Of a stretch of 64,000 nucleotides of DNA, positions 45,629 to 54,078 are shown one piece after another (the stretch's first letter is position 1; each line of letters opens with the position of its first letter). The position numbers and the translations under genes are program-made. Under the pieces are notes generated by a model that did no database searches, had not been told where the DNA came from, and saw only the letters and a list, made by a program, of their open reading frames with translations. The DNA is taken from NCBI GenBank assembly GCA_910586215.1, contig CAJUGH010000015.1, forward strand, positions 1 through 64,000. The letters are read 5' to 3'. Source of the stretch: an uncultured Acetatifactor sp. Lineage in GTDB: Bacteria > Bacillota > Clostridia > Lachnospirales > Lachnospiraceae.

Positions 45629-46763
45629 TGTGAGCTTTACTGATATGGGGCGTGAATTATTGGAGATCCAAAAGGAAGAGGAGTTATATGATACTTTTGC
45701 GAAGAGAATCCTTCTCTATAGGAACGGCTTAAAGCTTGTTGAAACCTTGCGCCAGCTGGATATGAATGGTGAAGCAGCCACAAATGCATCGGTAAATAAT
45801 GCGCTGATTGCGCAAGGATTTCAACTGAGACAGACTTCAAATAACGCACAGGTGATGAAACTGTGGCTGGAGAAAGCAAATATCCTTGATGGATGGCATA
45901 TCAACGAGACGAAACTTTCAAGACTGATTGGGATTGAGAGCGAGGACATAGGACCGCTGCGTGAATTGCCACCAGAGCAGTTTTATTTTCTGCTGGCGCT
46001 TTGCAATGCATCTTCTGATGAACCATTTGTCGCTACCGATGTACGGAACCTTGCGACAGCGACATTCAACTTTGAATTCGATGAAATATCTTTTGCCAAT
46101 CGGGTGATAAAACCGTTACAGGATAAAGAACTGATTGTGGCAGAGAAGTCAACGGAAGGTCGTGGGGCAAAGCCTTACATAGTCAGTCTTACTGATAAAA
46201 CCAGACAAGAAGTAATCAAGCCATTGCTAGAGCAGTTTAAAGATCAAGTGGGAAGTCCGCTAACAGAAGCTTACTGTAAATCTTTTGCTGTTCTCCGTGA
46301 GGAAATTGACTCTGATGACAAATATAAGAAAGGCTTGGCTTTGGAAGCATTTGCCATCAAAGTCATGCGGATAATCGGACTGGACTTTGTGAAGACCCGA
46401 TACCGGGACATACAGATTGGAGGAGCAGAAGTGGATGTCATATTTGATTCCACACGTTTGACATATAATCGTTGGCAGGTCCAATGTAAGAATACGGCAA
46501 CGGTAACCATTGACATGGTAGCAAAAGAAGTCGGTCTTTCGCATATGCTGAAGAGTAATGCCATTGTGATGATGACAACAGGACACCTTACAGATGATGC
46601 CAAAATGTATGCGAGGCGCATTATGGAAGACATGAACCTATGTATTTTGATGCTCCAGAAAGAAGATATTGATGCGATCATCGAGAACCCTACAAGCATT
46701 GTTTCAATATTAAATGCGCAGGCAGAAAACGCTAAGAGAATGAAAATCCTCCGTGAAGAGTAG
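45468..46763 (+). CDS. Restriction endonuclease (PD-(D/E)XK type), possibly N-truncated
   Basis: About 430 residues. The C-terminal nuclease core has GGAEVDVIFDS followed by WQVQCKNTA, the D-(x)n-QxK form of the PD-(D/E)XK site, and a Mrr-like end (VGLSHMLKSNAIVMMTTGHL). The N-terminal 250 residues are helical, with winged-helix-like repeats. No ribosome binding site precedes the ATG at 45468, which lies inside the M2 reading frame; coding character in this frame begins at about 45486 with NEGKTIQEFVRRLADRYF. The likely reading is that the original start was lost in the deletion that cut M2. Expression may depend on coupling to M2 or an internal ATG near 45582. Confidence 0.7.
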   Translation: MKRIIIQQENEGKTIQEFVRRLADRYFSASSTPVKMAGNMKIAMTSYGIVTDGDVSFTDMGRELLEIQKEEELYDTFAKRILLYRNGLKLVETLRQLDMNGEAATNASVNNALIAQGFQLRQTSNNAQVMKLWLEKANILDGWHINETKLSRLIGIESEDIGPLRELPPEQFYFLLALCNASSDEPFVATDVRNLATATFNFEFDEISFANRVIKPLQDKELIVAEKSTEGRGAKPYIVSLTDKTRQEVIKPLLEQFKDQVGSPLTEAYCKSFAVLREEIDSDDKYKKGLALEAFAIKVMRIIGLDFVKTRYRDIQIGGAEVDVIFDSTRLTYNRWQVQCKNTATVTIDMVAKEVGLSHMLKSNAIVMMTTGHLTDDAKMYARRIMEDMNLCILMLQKEDIDAIIENPTSIVSILNAQAENAKRMKILREE

Positions 46764-46776
46764 ATATCTTTTCCTC

Positions 46777-46805
46777 TTGCCATTTCCCCAGGCAGCAGGT
46801 ATAAT
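46777..46805 (+). promoter_or_regulatory. Promoter of rnpB
   Basis: TTGCCA (46777-46782) and TATAAT (46800-46805) are 17 bases apart, placing transcription start at about 46812, the first base of the RNA. Confidence 0.85.
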
Positions 46806-46812
46806 ATTTCTG

Positions 46813-47254
46813 CACAAGTAAGACAAATGATCGCGGCCGCCCCATTGCGGTGCAGTGGGTGCGGGTGAGGAAAGTCCGGGCTTCACAGGGCAGGATGCCG
46901 GATAACGTCCGGTGGAGGCGACTCCAAGGCCAGTGCAACAGAGAGACACCGCCAGGAGGACAGGGGATGCCGGCCCAGGTGGCTGCCATTCCCTGGCCGG
47001 GAAGAATGGGCAGAGCCTATTCTTTTGGGAAATCATGTTTTACGATTCCCTGGTAAGGGTGGAAAGGCAGTGTAAGAGACTACCGTCCGTCCGGTAACGG
47101 GCGGAGCCATGTAAACCCCATCCGAAGCAAGACCAAGATGAAAGCCATAGGCTTGCCCGGCCTGCTTTCAGGTAGGTCGCTGGATGCGGCTGGCAACAGC
47201 CGTACTAGATAGATGATCATTCGCGACATAACCCGGCTTATCGTCCTGCTTGTG
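46813..47254 (+). ncRNA. rnpB: RNase P RNA, class A
   Basis: The catalytic RNA that matures tRNA 5' ends. Helix P1 pairs CACAAGTAAGAC (46813-46824) with GTCCTGCTTGTG (47243-47254). The universally conserved GAGGAAAGTCCGGGCT (46867-46882) and AGATAGATGATCATT near 47210, followed by CATAACCCGGCTTATCG, identify it without doubt. At about 440 bases it is longer than most class A RNAs; the extra length lies in the stretch 46970-47060, which contains an additional hairpin (GGGAAATC/GATTCCC). Its own promoter precedes it; short frames read across it are not genes. Confidence 0.95.
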
Positions 47255-47260
47255 TGAATG

Positions 47261-47299
47261 CCCCGCTGGATATGCCTTTTATGGGCGGTTCCAGCGGGG
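47261..47299 (+). terminator. Hairpin after rnpB
   Basis: CCCCGCTGGA (47261-47270) pairs perfectly with TCCAGCGGGG (47290-47299). The T-rich sequence after it is interrupted, so termination efficiency is uncertain. Confidence 0.65.
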
Positions 47300-47345
47300 T
47301 GTATCTCTGTTCCGGAGATAGTCTTGTTCTTATTCCGACCTAAAA

Positions 47346-47930
47346 ATGTGGCATGCAGCAGGGGAACACAGGCGGGATGAGAAGATAGACGGTATTATCT
47401 ATGATATGTCACCGTCCCCGGGATATCAGCATGGGATTATCAATGGCAACATTTATGCGAAGATCAGGCAGGGCCTAAAAGGGAGCATCTGCCTGGTATC
47501 CATGGAGAACCTGGGCTTCAGATACCACCCGGATAGCAATGATGACTACCTGTGCCCGGACATCATGGTCATCTGCGACAGGAAGCATCTGAAAGGCGGG
47601 GCTTACAGCGGGGTTCCCAGGTTCATTGCAGAGACCTTAAGCCCGTCTACGGCCAGGCGGGACAGGGCTGAGAAGAAGGAGATCTATGAGAAGGCAGGGG
47701 TGGAGGAATACTGGATCGTCCACCCCCAGGGAAAGTCTGTGGAGATCTATTATCTGAAAGACAGATGCTATGTACTGGAACAGAGCTATATCCTGCAGGA
47801 AGATGCAGAAGAGGAAGATTACAATGCAGAAACGGAGATTGTCCTAAGGGAGTTCCCCCACATCCGGATGACACTTGGAGAGATATTTGAGGGGCTGGAA
47901 GTGGAGAGTGAATTGTTGGAGGAAAAGTAG
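47346..47930 (+). CDS. Uma2 family endonuclease-like protein
   Basis: A 194-residue PD-(D/E)XK-fold protein. DGIIYDMSPSPGYQHGIING is the family's N-terminal motif, CPDIMVICD carries the catalytic Asp, and FIAETLSPSTARRDRAEKK the ExxxxS/T...K part; EEYWIVHPQGKSVEIYYL closes the fold. The usual first 20-25 residues are missing and the ATG has no ribosome binding site, so it may be 5'-truncated or translated poorly. It directly abuts the GNAT gene (stop 47928-47930, next ATG 47931). Uma2 proteins are common accessory genes of unknown role. Confidence 0.75.
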   Translation: MWHAAGEHRRDEKIDGIIYDMSPSPGYQHGIINGNIYAKIRQGLKGSICLVSMENLGFRYHPDSNDDYLCPDIMVICDRKHLKGGAYSGVPRFIAETLSPSTARRDRAEKKEIYEKAGVEEYWIVHPQGKSVEIYYLKDRCYVLEQSYILQEDAEEEDYNAETEIVLREFPHIRMTLGEIFEGLEVESELLEEK

Positions 47931-48344
47931 ATGGAATATATAGAAAATGCGTTACACTATGAGGATTATTGTAAACTGAGGGAAAGTGTTGAGTGGTTGC
48001 CTTATGCAAAAGAGCAGACACAAAAAGCGCTTGCCAATAGCTTGTACACGGTGATAGCGGTGGATGATAATCAAACCATTGGAATGGGGAGACTGATAGG
48101 TGACGGAGTGTACTATGTGATAGTGGATATTGTGGTACACCCCAATTACCATAAACAGGGTGTTGGCAGCAAAATCGTCAATATGTTAATTGAATATGTT
48201 GAAAAGGCTACACCAATCGGCGGGCGTTCCAGTGTACAGTTGATTGCAGTAAAAGGAAAAGAAGCCTTTTATGAAAAAATAGGGTTTAAAATAATTCCAC
48301 ATGAATTCTGTGGTTCTGGTATGAGGAAAATCATTCATAAGTAA
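47931..48344 (+). CDS. GNAT family N-acetyltransferase (small)
   Basis: A 137-residue GNAT domain: VYYVIVDIVVHPNYHKQGVG is the beta4 strand and acetyl-CoA loop, with AFYEKIGFKIIP as the C-terminal motif. GGAGGAAAA inside the end of the preceding gene is its ribosome binding site. It is clearly more AT-rich than the neighbours, with Lys and Asn codons ending in A/T, suggesting separate origin. Substrate unknown. Confidence 0.85.
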   Translation: MEYIENALHYEDYCKLRESVEWLPYAKEQTQKALANSLYTVIAVDDNQTIGMGRLIGDGVYYVIVDIVVHPNYHKQGVGSKIVNMLIEYVEKATPIGGRSSVQLIAVKGKEAFYEKIGFKIIPHEFCGSGMRKIIHK

Positions 48345-48404
48345 GATCTGATTTATAGGCAGATGGTTATCGTAATCATAGATGAATAAGTAATACAGCA
48401 TCTA

Positions 48405-48440
48405 AGCACATAGAAAGTGCAGTCTATGTGCTCCTTTTTA
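48405..48440 (+). terminator. Rho-independent terminator
   Basis: AGCACATAGA (48405-48414) pairs perfectly with TCTATGTGCT (48423-48432), followed by CCTTTTT. It ends the Uma2/GNAT unit. Confidence 0.88.
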
Positions 48441-48475
48441 TAGAAATTTAACCCTTCCAGGTGCTATGGGCCTGC

Positions 48476-48503
48476 TTGAAAAAGCCGTGGAATCTGTTAT
48501 AAT
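48476..48503 (+). promoter_or_regulatory. Promoter of the CobW-like gene
   Basis: TTGAAA (48476-48481) and a perfect TATAAT (48498-48503) with 16 bases between them. Transcription would start near 48510, leaving a leader of about 180 bases. Confidence 0.75.
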
Positions 48504-48534
48504 AAAGGTTGCTGCAATGGCTGTTGTAGTACGT

Positions 48535-48639
48535 AAGGAATGGCAAACCCATTCCTTTAAGAATGCCAAAGGCGGGCATTCTTCCAAGCGCGATTTTGCG
48601 CTTTGGTTTCACAGATTGTTTGTGCCAGAGTAGCTGGCA
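48535..48639 (+). promoter_or_regulatory. Leader with four consecutive hairpins
   Basis: Four hairpins follow each other: AAGGAATGG/CCATTCCTT (48535-48557), AAGAATGCC/GGCATTCTT (48559-48583), AAGCGC/GCGCTT (48586-48603) and TGCCAG/CTGGCA (48623-48639). The first three perfect stems all start with AAG. No T run follows any of them and no known riboswitch core is recognised. The gene's ribosome binding site GGAGGTG comes about 45 bases later. Confidence 0.6.
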
Positions 48640-48693
48640 TGAGGGGAATCGTGAAAATAATTGGTGCGTTAAAGCACGTATGGAGGTGTAAAC

Positions 48694-49872
48694 ATGACAA
48701 AAATAGATGTGGTTTCGGGATTTCTGGGAGCAGGGAAGACCACTCTCATCAAGAAATTGTTGAGTGAAGCCCTGGATGGCAGTAAGACGGTGCTGATCGA
48801 GAACGAGTTCGGGGAGATCGGCATTGATGGTGGTTTCCTGAAGGAGTCCGGGATTGAGATCAAGGAGATGAATTCCGGCTGTATCTGCTGTTCCCTGGTG
48901 GGGGATTTCGGTACTTCCTTGAAGGAAGTGATTGAGACCTATGCACCGGAGCGCATTCTGATCGAGCCTTCCGGGGTAGGGAAGCTCTCTGATGTGTTGA
49001 AGGCAGTAGAGAATGTGGCGGCAGACCTGGATGTACAGGTGAACAGTGCCGTGGCTGTGGTGGATGCCTCCAAGGCAAAAATGTATATCAAGAATTTCGG
49101 GGAATTTTTCATCAATCAGATTGCATATGCAGGCACCATCATCCTCAGCAGGACAGACAAGGTAAATGCCGCGAAGGTGGAGGAATGTGTGAAGCTGATC
49201 CGGGAGCATAACGGGAAGGCCACGATCATCACCACGCCCCTGGACCAGCTGGAAGGGAAGGCTGTCCTGGAGACCATAGAGGGCGCGGACACCCTGGATG
49301 AGATGATGCAGGAGATGCTGGCCCATGTGCAGGAGGAGCACCATCACCATCACGACCATGAGGAGGGAGAATGCTGCCACCATCACCATGAGGAAGAGGA
49401 AGGCCATGGGCATCACCACGACCATGAGGAGGGGGAATGCTGCCACCATCACCATGAGGAAGAGGAAGGCCATGGGCATCACCACGACCATGAGGAGGGG
49501 GAATGCTGCCACCATCATCACGAGGAAGAAGGGCATCACCATGACCATGAGGGAGAGTGTGGCTGCGGCCATCATCATGACCATCACGGCCACCATCATG
49601 CGGATGAAGTCTTCACCAGCTGGGGGAAGGAGACGCCTGCCGTGTATACAATGGAGAAGATAGAGGGCATCCTAACAGCATTGGACAGCGGGGAATATGG
49701 TGCCATTCTAAGGGCCAAAGGTATGGTGGCCGGTGAGGACGGCACCTGGATTTACTATGATTATGTGCCAGAGGAGCACGATGTCCGCAGTGGCAGGCCG
49801 GAAGTAACTGGTAAGATCTGTGTCATTGGTGCGCAGCTGAAAGAGGATAAGCTGGAAGAGTTGTTTGGATAA
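48694..49872 (+). CDS. CobW/COG0523 GTPase with His-rich tandem repeats
   Basis: A 392-residue metal-chaperone-type GTPase. Walker A GFLGAGKTTLIKKLL (about 9), the metal-binding CxCC in SGCICC (about 66), EPSGVGK and the base-recognition SRTDK (about 152) define the family. Residues about 208-305 are an extraordinary run of His with Glu, Asp and Cys, made of 22-residue repeats (EEGECCHHHHEEEEGHGHHH is the first part of one). The C-terminal CobW domain follows. It probably buffers or delivers Zn2+, Co2+ or Ni2+. GGAGGTG precedes the ATG. A second CobW-like gene follows. Confidence 0.92.
   Translation: MTKIDVVSGFLGAGKTTLIKKLLSEALDGSKTVLIENEFGEIGIDGGFLKESGIEIKEMNSGCICCSLVGDFGTSLKEVIETYAPERILIEPSGVGKLSDVLKAVENVAADLDVQVNSAVAVVDASKAKMYIKNFGEFFINQIAYAGTIILSRTDKVNAAKVEECVKLIREHNGKATIITTPLDQLEGKAVLETIEGADTLDEMMQEMLAHVQEEHHHHHDHEEGECCHHHHEEEEGHGHHHDHEEGECCHHHHEEEEGHGHHHDHEEGECCHHHHEEEGHHHDHEGECGCGHHHDHHGHHHADEVFTSWGKETPAVYTMEKIEGILTALDSGEYGAILRAKGMVAGEDGTWIYYDYVPEEHDVRSGRPEVTGKICVIGAQLKEDKLEELFG
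49354..49560 (+). repeat. 66-bp tandem repeat coding for His-rich units
   Basis: Units begin at 49354, 49420 and 49486 (66 bp, 22 codons each); the third is shortened to 57 bp and a partial fourth starts at 49543. Copies are nearly identical, differing at a few synonymous positions. Confidence 0.95.
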
Positions 49873-49937
49873 GGGTGTCAGGCTTATTAGGGAGATCCAG
49901 GGGAACCGACAGGTGCTGGCTTAGGAGAATCCGAAGT

Positions 49938-49964
49938 AACAGTTCAGTGCCTGTCTGAACTGTT
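49938..49964 (+). promoter_or_regulatory. Perfect hairpin between the two CobW-like genes
   Basis: AACAGTTCAG (49938-49947) pairs with CTGAACTGTT (49955-49964) across a seven-base loop. It has no T run; a weak terminator or processing site is possible. Confidence 0.5.
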
Positions 49965-50028
49965 GCAATCCTAACGGTTCAGGCTTGGAAACGGTCAGGG
50001 GAAGGATTGACAGAAAGAGGGTATGAGA

Positions 50029-50961
50029 ATGAAACCAGTCTATATGATCAATGGTTTTTTAGAGAGTGGTAAAACGGAGTTTATCTGTTTTACCCTGGCA
50101 CAGCCTTATTTTCAAGTCAGAGGGAAGACACTTCTGCTTCTGTGCGAAGAAGGAGAGATCGAATACGAGGAAGAGTTGTTGAAGAAGAGCCGCACGGTGG
50201 TGGAGATCATTGAGAACGAAGAAGATTTCAACCCCAACCATCTGACAGAACTGGAGAAGAAGCACAAGCCAGAGCGGATCATTGTGGAATTTAATGGCAT
50301 GTGGAACTACAAGAATGTGAAGCTGCCCTGGTACTGGAAAATAGAACAACAGATCACCACCATTGACGGTTCCACCTTCCCCATGTATTACACCAATATG
50401 CGCTCCCTGCTTGCAGAGATGATCCGCAAATCGGAAATGATCATATTCAACCGATGTGATGATGTGAAGGAGGATCTGAATGCCTATAAGCGCAATATCA
50501 AGGCGGTAAATCCCTCGGCAGATGTGATCTTCGAGGATGCAAATGGTGAGATCAATGAGATCTTCGAGGAGGATCTGCCCTATGACTTAAATCAGGAGGT
50601 GATATCCCTGGACAACCAGGGATATGGGATCTGGTACCTGGACTCCATGGATCACCTGGAGCGCTATGTGGGGAAGAAGATACAGTTTACAGCCATGGTG
50701 CTGAAGCCGGATCGGTTCCCGGAAGGGTATTTTGTGCCCGGACGCATGGCCATGACCTGCTGTGCCGATGATATGGCATTTCTGGGGTATGCCTGTGAAT
50801 ATGCAGGGGCGGGGAACCTGCAGGACAGGGACTGGGTACAGGTGACAGCTACGGTGGCTAAGGAGTATTGGAAGGATTACAACGGGGAAGGCCCTATCCT
50901 GCATGCAGAACGTGTGGAGAAGACCAAGGCCCCCAAAGAGGAGATTATCAGTTTCACCTAG
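50029..50961 (+). CDS. CobW-like GTPase fused to a DUF1980/TIGR03943-like domain
   Basis: A 310-residue protein. The N-terminal P-loop is MINGFLESGKTEFICF and the base-recognition stretch IIFNRCDDVKEDLNAY; the CxCC metal motif of COG0523 is absent. The C-terminal 110 residues (QFTAMVLKPDRF, then GRMAMTCCADDMAFLGYAC) match the cysteine-containing domain of the TIGR03943 (YcgQ-like) proteins usually encoded beside YcgR-type permeases in zinc-responsive loci. GAGGG fits ATG 50029 better than ATG 50023. Together with the previous gene it suggests zinc homeostasis; Zur-like sites were not identified. Confidence 0.75.
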   Translation: MKPVYMINGFLESGKTEFICFTLAQPYFQVRGKTLLLLCEEGEIEYEEELLKKSRTVVEIIENEEDFNPNHLTELEKKHKPERIIVEFNGMWNYKNVKLPWYWKIEQQITTIDGSTFPMYYTNMRSLLAEMIRKSEMIIFNRCDDVKEDLNAYKRNIKAVNPSADVIFEDANGEINEIFEEDLPYDLNQEVISLDNQGYGIWYLDSMDHLERYVGKKIQFTAMVLKPDRFPEGYFVPGRMAMTCCADDMAFLGYACEYAGAGNLQDRDWVQVTATVAKEYWKDYNGEGPILHAERVEKTKAPKEEIISFT

Positions 50962-51026
50962 AGACAGCCAGGGAAGACAGTCTGGGGAGAAATGGATATG
51001 AAAGCCACCAGGGTGGGAAATGAGAT

Positions 51027-51797
51027 ATGGCACTGGAAAATGAAAAAGATATCATACAACTGAAGAACAGGCTGCAGGACCTGGCAGAACGTGCTTACGC
51101 CCAGAACCTTTTTACCTTCACAGGTTTCCTGGGACTGGGGGAACAGGATGTATTCTGGCAGCAGGAGAGCCGGCTGCGACATGTGGGCTATACCCTGGAT
51201 GGGGGTTGTGAGTCTGCGGAGCGGGTGGTGATTCGCTTTGGTGATGGGGAGGCATTGGGCTATGAGGTGCCATTTCCCATTGTCTGTGTACATGTCATAC
51301 CTCTTTCCGTGAAGTTTGCGGAGCCGCTTTCCCACCGGGATTTTCTGGGGGCACTGATGAACCTGGGAGTGGACAGGAGTACCCTGGGGGATATCAAAGT
51401 GGGGGAGAAGGAAGCCTACCTGTTCTGCCTGGACTCCATTGCAGGTTTTCTCTGTGAGAACTTGACCAAGGTGCGGCATACCCATGTAAAATGTGAAGTG
51501 GCGGATACCTGCCAGGTAATGGTGCAGGAAGAACCTGAGATGGTGACGGTCCAGGTGCAGTCCCTGCGGGTGGATGCGGTCCTGGCCAAGGTCTGCGGTC
51601 TGTCCCGGGAGAAGAGCCTGGACTTGTTCCAGGCCGGGAAGGTGTTCGTGGGCGGCAGGCTCTGTGAGAACAATTCCCGTCTGCTGAAGCCCGGAGAGAC
51701 TGTGAATGCCAGGGGATACGGGAAGTTTACCCTGCAGGAGGATGTTCGGGAGACGAAAAAGGGGAAGCTTTCCGTGGAAGCGGCAGTGTACCGGTAA
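51027..51797 (+). CDS. YlmH-like S4-domain RNA-binding protein
   Basis: A 256-residue protein. The N-terminal half (RAYAQNLFTFTGFLGLGEQD, then VIRFGDG) is the YlmH domain and the C-terminal 75 residues an S4 domain (LRVDAVLAKVCGLSREKSLD, GKVFVGGRLCENNSRLLKPG). Such proteins bind ribosomal RNA or stalled large subunits; in cocci it lies in the cell-division ylm operon, but here it stands between a metal GTPase and a membrane protein. GGGAAATGAG gives a moderate ribosome binding site. Confidence 0.88.
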   Translation: MALENEKDIIQLKNRLQDLAERAYAQNLFTFTGFLGLGEQDVFWQQESRLRHVGYTLDGGCESAERVVIRFGDGEALGYEVPFPIVCVHVIPLSVKFAEPLSHRDFLGALMNLGVDRSTLGDIKVGEKEAYLFCLDSIAGFLCENLTKVRHTHVKCEVADTCQVMVQEEPEMVTVQVQSLRVDAVLAKVCGLSREKSLDLFQAGKVFVGGRLCENNSRLLKPGETVNARGYGKFTLQEDVRETKKGKLSVEAAVYR

Positions 51798-51897
51798 AGT
51801 ACGTTTAAAAACTGTAAATCTGGCGCCGGATGGACGACAGGCTGGAGGAAGCCCCTTGGCAGAACAGACAAGGGACAGACAGTGGAGGTAACGGTAC

Positions 51898-52812
51898 ATG
51901 TATCACTACACAATGGTTCAATGGTTCTTTTTATTCTATTTCTATTGTTTCTTCGGATGGTGTTTTGAGTCTGCCTATGTATCAATAAAGTCCCGGAAAC
52001 TGACCAACAGGGGATTTATGCGGGGACCTTTCCTGCCACTCTATGGCAGCGGGGCGATCATGATGCTGGTGGTATCCATGCCTTTCCAGGACAATATATT
52101 TCTGGTGTATGTGGCAGGCTGTATAGGAGCTACTGTGCTGGAATACGTGACAGGTGTTACCATGGAGGCATTGTTCAAGGTGCGCTATTGGGATTATTCC
52201 CAGAACAAATTCAATTTCCAGGGGCATATCTGTCTGGGGACTTCCCTGGCCTGGGGCGGGCTGACCATCTTGATGACGGAAGTGATCCATGTGCCGGTGG
52301 AAGCACTGATGCTGTCCATTCCGGGGAGAGTATTGCAGGTCATTACCTGGGGACTGTCCGTGGTCATCATTGCGGACTTTTCCATTTCCTTCAAGACAGC
52401 CATTGACCTGCGGGATGTCCTGGACCGGATGGAGAAGACCAGGGAGGAACTGGTACGTATCCAGAAACGTCTGGATGTGATCATTGCATTGACCGGGGAG
52501 AGCCTGAGCGACTACAGGGATGCCGCCCAGGAAGGGATAGAAGGACTGGTGAATGGAATCGAGCACAAGCTGGAGGGAGTGAAGACTGCCATCCAGATCA
52601 AGCCAGGGGAGTATCTGGGAGAGATCAAGGAGGAACTTCTGGAACTGCGGACGAAATTTGCCGTGAATATGGAACTGCGCAAAGGTTTAAGTGCCTTGAA
52701 GGACTTCTTCCAGAAGGACATGATCCGCTCCAATCCTGGTATGACATCCATGAAATACAAGGAAGAACTGGAAGAACTGAAGGAGAAGTCCTCCGGGAAG
52801 AAAGAAAAATAG
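51898..52812 (+). CDS. CmpB-type putative ABC transporter permease
   Basis: A 304-residue membrane protein of the PF06541 family. Four to five helices fill residues 8-165 (WFFLFYFYCFFGWCFESAYV, with the family's FFGW-E motif); GFMRGPFLPLYGSGAIMML is the other conserved block. The C-terminal 130 residues form an amphipathic coil (EELVRIQKRLDVI ... EELEELKEKSSGKK), probably cytoplasmic. No ATPase partner is present and transport function is unproven. RBS is GGAGG at 51882-51886, spaced rather far. Confidence 0.82.
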   Translation: MYHYTMVQWFFLFYFYCFFGWCFESAYVSIKSRKLTNRGFMRGPFLPLYGSGAIMMLVVSMPFQDNIFLVYVAGCIGATVLEYVTGVTMEALFKVRYWDYSQNKFNFQGHICLGTSLAWGGLTILMTEVIHVPVEALMLSIPGRVLQVITWGLSVVIIADFSISFKTAIDLRDVLDRMEKTREELVRIQKRLDVIIALTGESLSDYRDAAQEGIEGLVNGIEHKLEGVKTAIQIKPGEYLGEIKEELLELRTKFAVNMELRKGLSALKDFFQKDMIRSNPGMTSMKYKEELEELKEKSSGKKEK

Positions 52813-52913
52813 ATATTCTAATCCGCATTTCCTCGTGCTGGGCGGGATAACGTTTCAGGAAACAGGCTCTTCGGATTTCCATCCTGCAAGAGAATGTAGA
52901 TGAAAGGAAGTGA

Positions 52914-54062
52914 ATAGTCGAGACAAAGTGGAGCGTTCCCAATGATAGCCCGGACACTGACCTGTCCTGCTTCCAGAATGACTTTTACAGCAAAACAAAT
53001 TCACAGTTATATTCCGGAACCCATTTTGACACGGCGGAGGGAAAGCCCTGTTACCTGTTCCTGCTGTCCACCCTGCAGCCTGTCAATGAAGCCAAAGAAG
53101 CGGTCATCGTTCTTCTGCCGTTTACCCTGCTGCTGTCCCTGCTGCTGGCGGTGGTCTTTGCCCTGCTGTATTCCAGGAAAATAGCAAAGCCCTTATCCGA
53201 GATCTCTGCGATGACGGCCCGGATGAAGGAACTTGACCCATCAGCGGCATGCCATGTGGAGACCCGGGACGAGATCGGGATGCTTTCGGAAAATGTCAAC
53301 GCCCTTTATCAAAGCTTGCTCACCACCATAGACGACCTGCAGAAAGAAAATGCCCGCGTCAGCCAGGCGGAGGCGGCAAAGGTGGACTTTCTGCGGGCAG
53401 CCTCCCATGAACTGAAGACGCCCGTCACAGCGATGCAGGGCATGCTGGACAACATGATCATGGGTGTTGGCCGGTACCGGGACTGGGAAACCTATCTGCC
53501 GGAATGCCGGGACATAGCACGAAAGTTCGGCGTGATGATACAGGAGATACTGGGCGCCTCCAGGCTGAGCTTTTCTTTTGGGCAGGAAGCGTTGGAACAA
53601 GTGGACATGGGGGCTTTCATGGAAAAAGTGCTGTCCCCTCATATCCTGATTGCCAGATCAAAGGGCGTTCAGGTGGACACGGATTTTTCCGCTGATTTTT
53701 CAGTTGCCTTCCCCGTGAATGCCATGGAAAAGGCCCTGTCCAATGTGCTTTCAAACGCCGTCAAGTATACGAAACTTCCCGGAAAAGTGCGTGTCTGTTT
53801 CCGGGACAGGACTGTAATCGTCGAAAATGAATGCGAGCCCGTTCCGGCTGACGTGCTGACACATATTTTTGAGCCGTTCTACAGGCCCGACTTTTCCCGC
53901 AGCCGCAGCCACAGCAGCGAAAATCCGGACGGCGGGAACGGCCTGGGACTGTATATCGCTGCAAAAATCCTGGGCAGTCTCTCCTGTGGGTTTTCTTTTG
54001 AGCCCTTTGCGGATTCAGAGGGGGAAGGGCGCAGCGGTATGCGTTTCACGATTTTCTTTTAG
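52914..54062 (+). pseudogene. 5'-truncated sensor histidine kinase
   Basis: An open frame follows a TGA at 52908-52913 region and reads part of an extracellular domain (SGTHFDTAEGKPCYLFLLST), a membrane helix (VIVLLPFTLLLSLLLAVVFA), HAMP, the His box RAASHELKTPVTAMQGML and an ATPase domain with VLSNAVKYT and GNGLGLYIAAKIL. No ATG or ribosome binding site is found before the middle of the HAMP region; the first membrane helix and the start are missing and no response regulator precedes it. A GTG at 53151 would leave a soluble fragment. It looks like a VanS/BaeS-type relic. It ends at a good terminator (54079). Confidence 0.7.
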
Positions 54063-54078
54063 CGACGATGTGACAGGT

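Noticed and set aside
46815..47097. Short frames inside 46.8-47.2 kb
   Set aside because: They lie within RNase P RNA, which is identified by its conserved core and P1 helix.
49325..49663. A second protein in another frame across the His-rich repeat
   Set aside because: It arises from the repeat composition; the CobW frame has all GTPase motifs on both sides.
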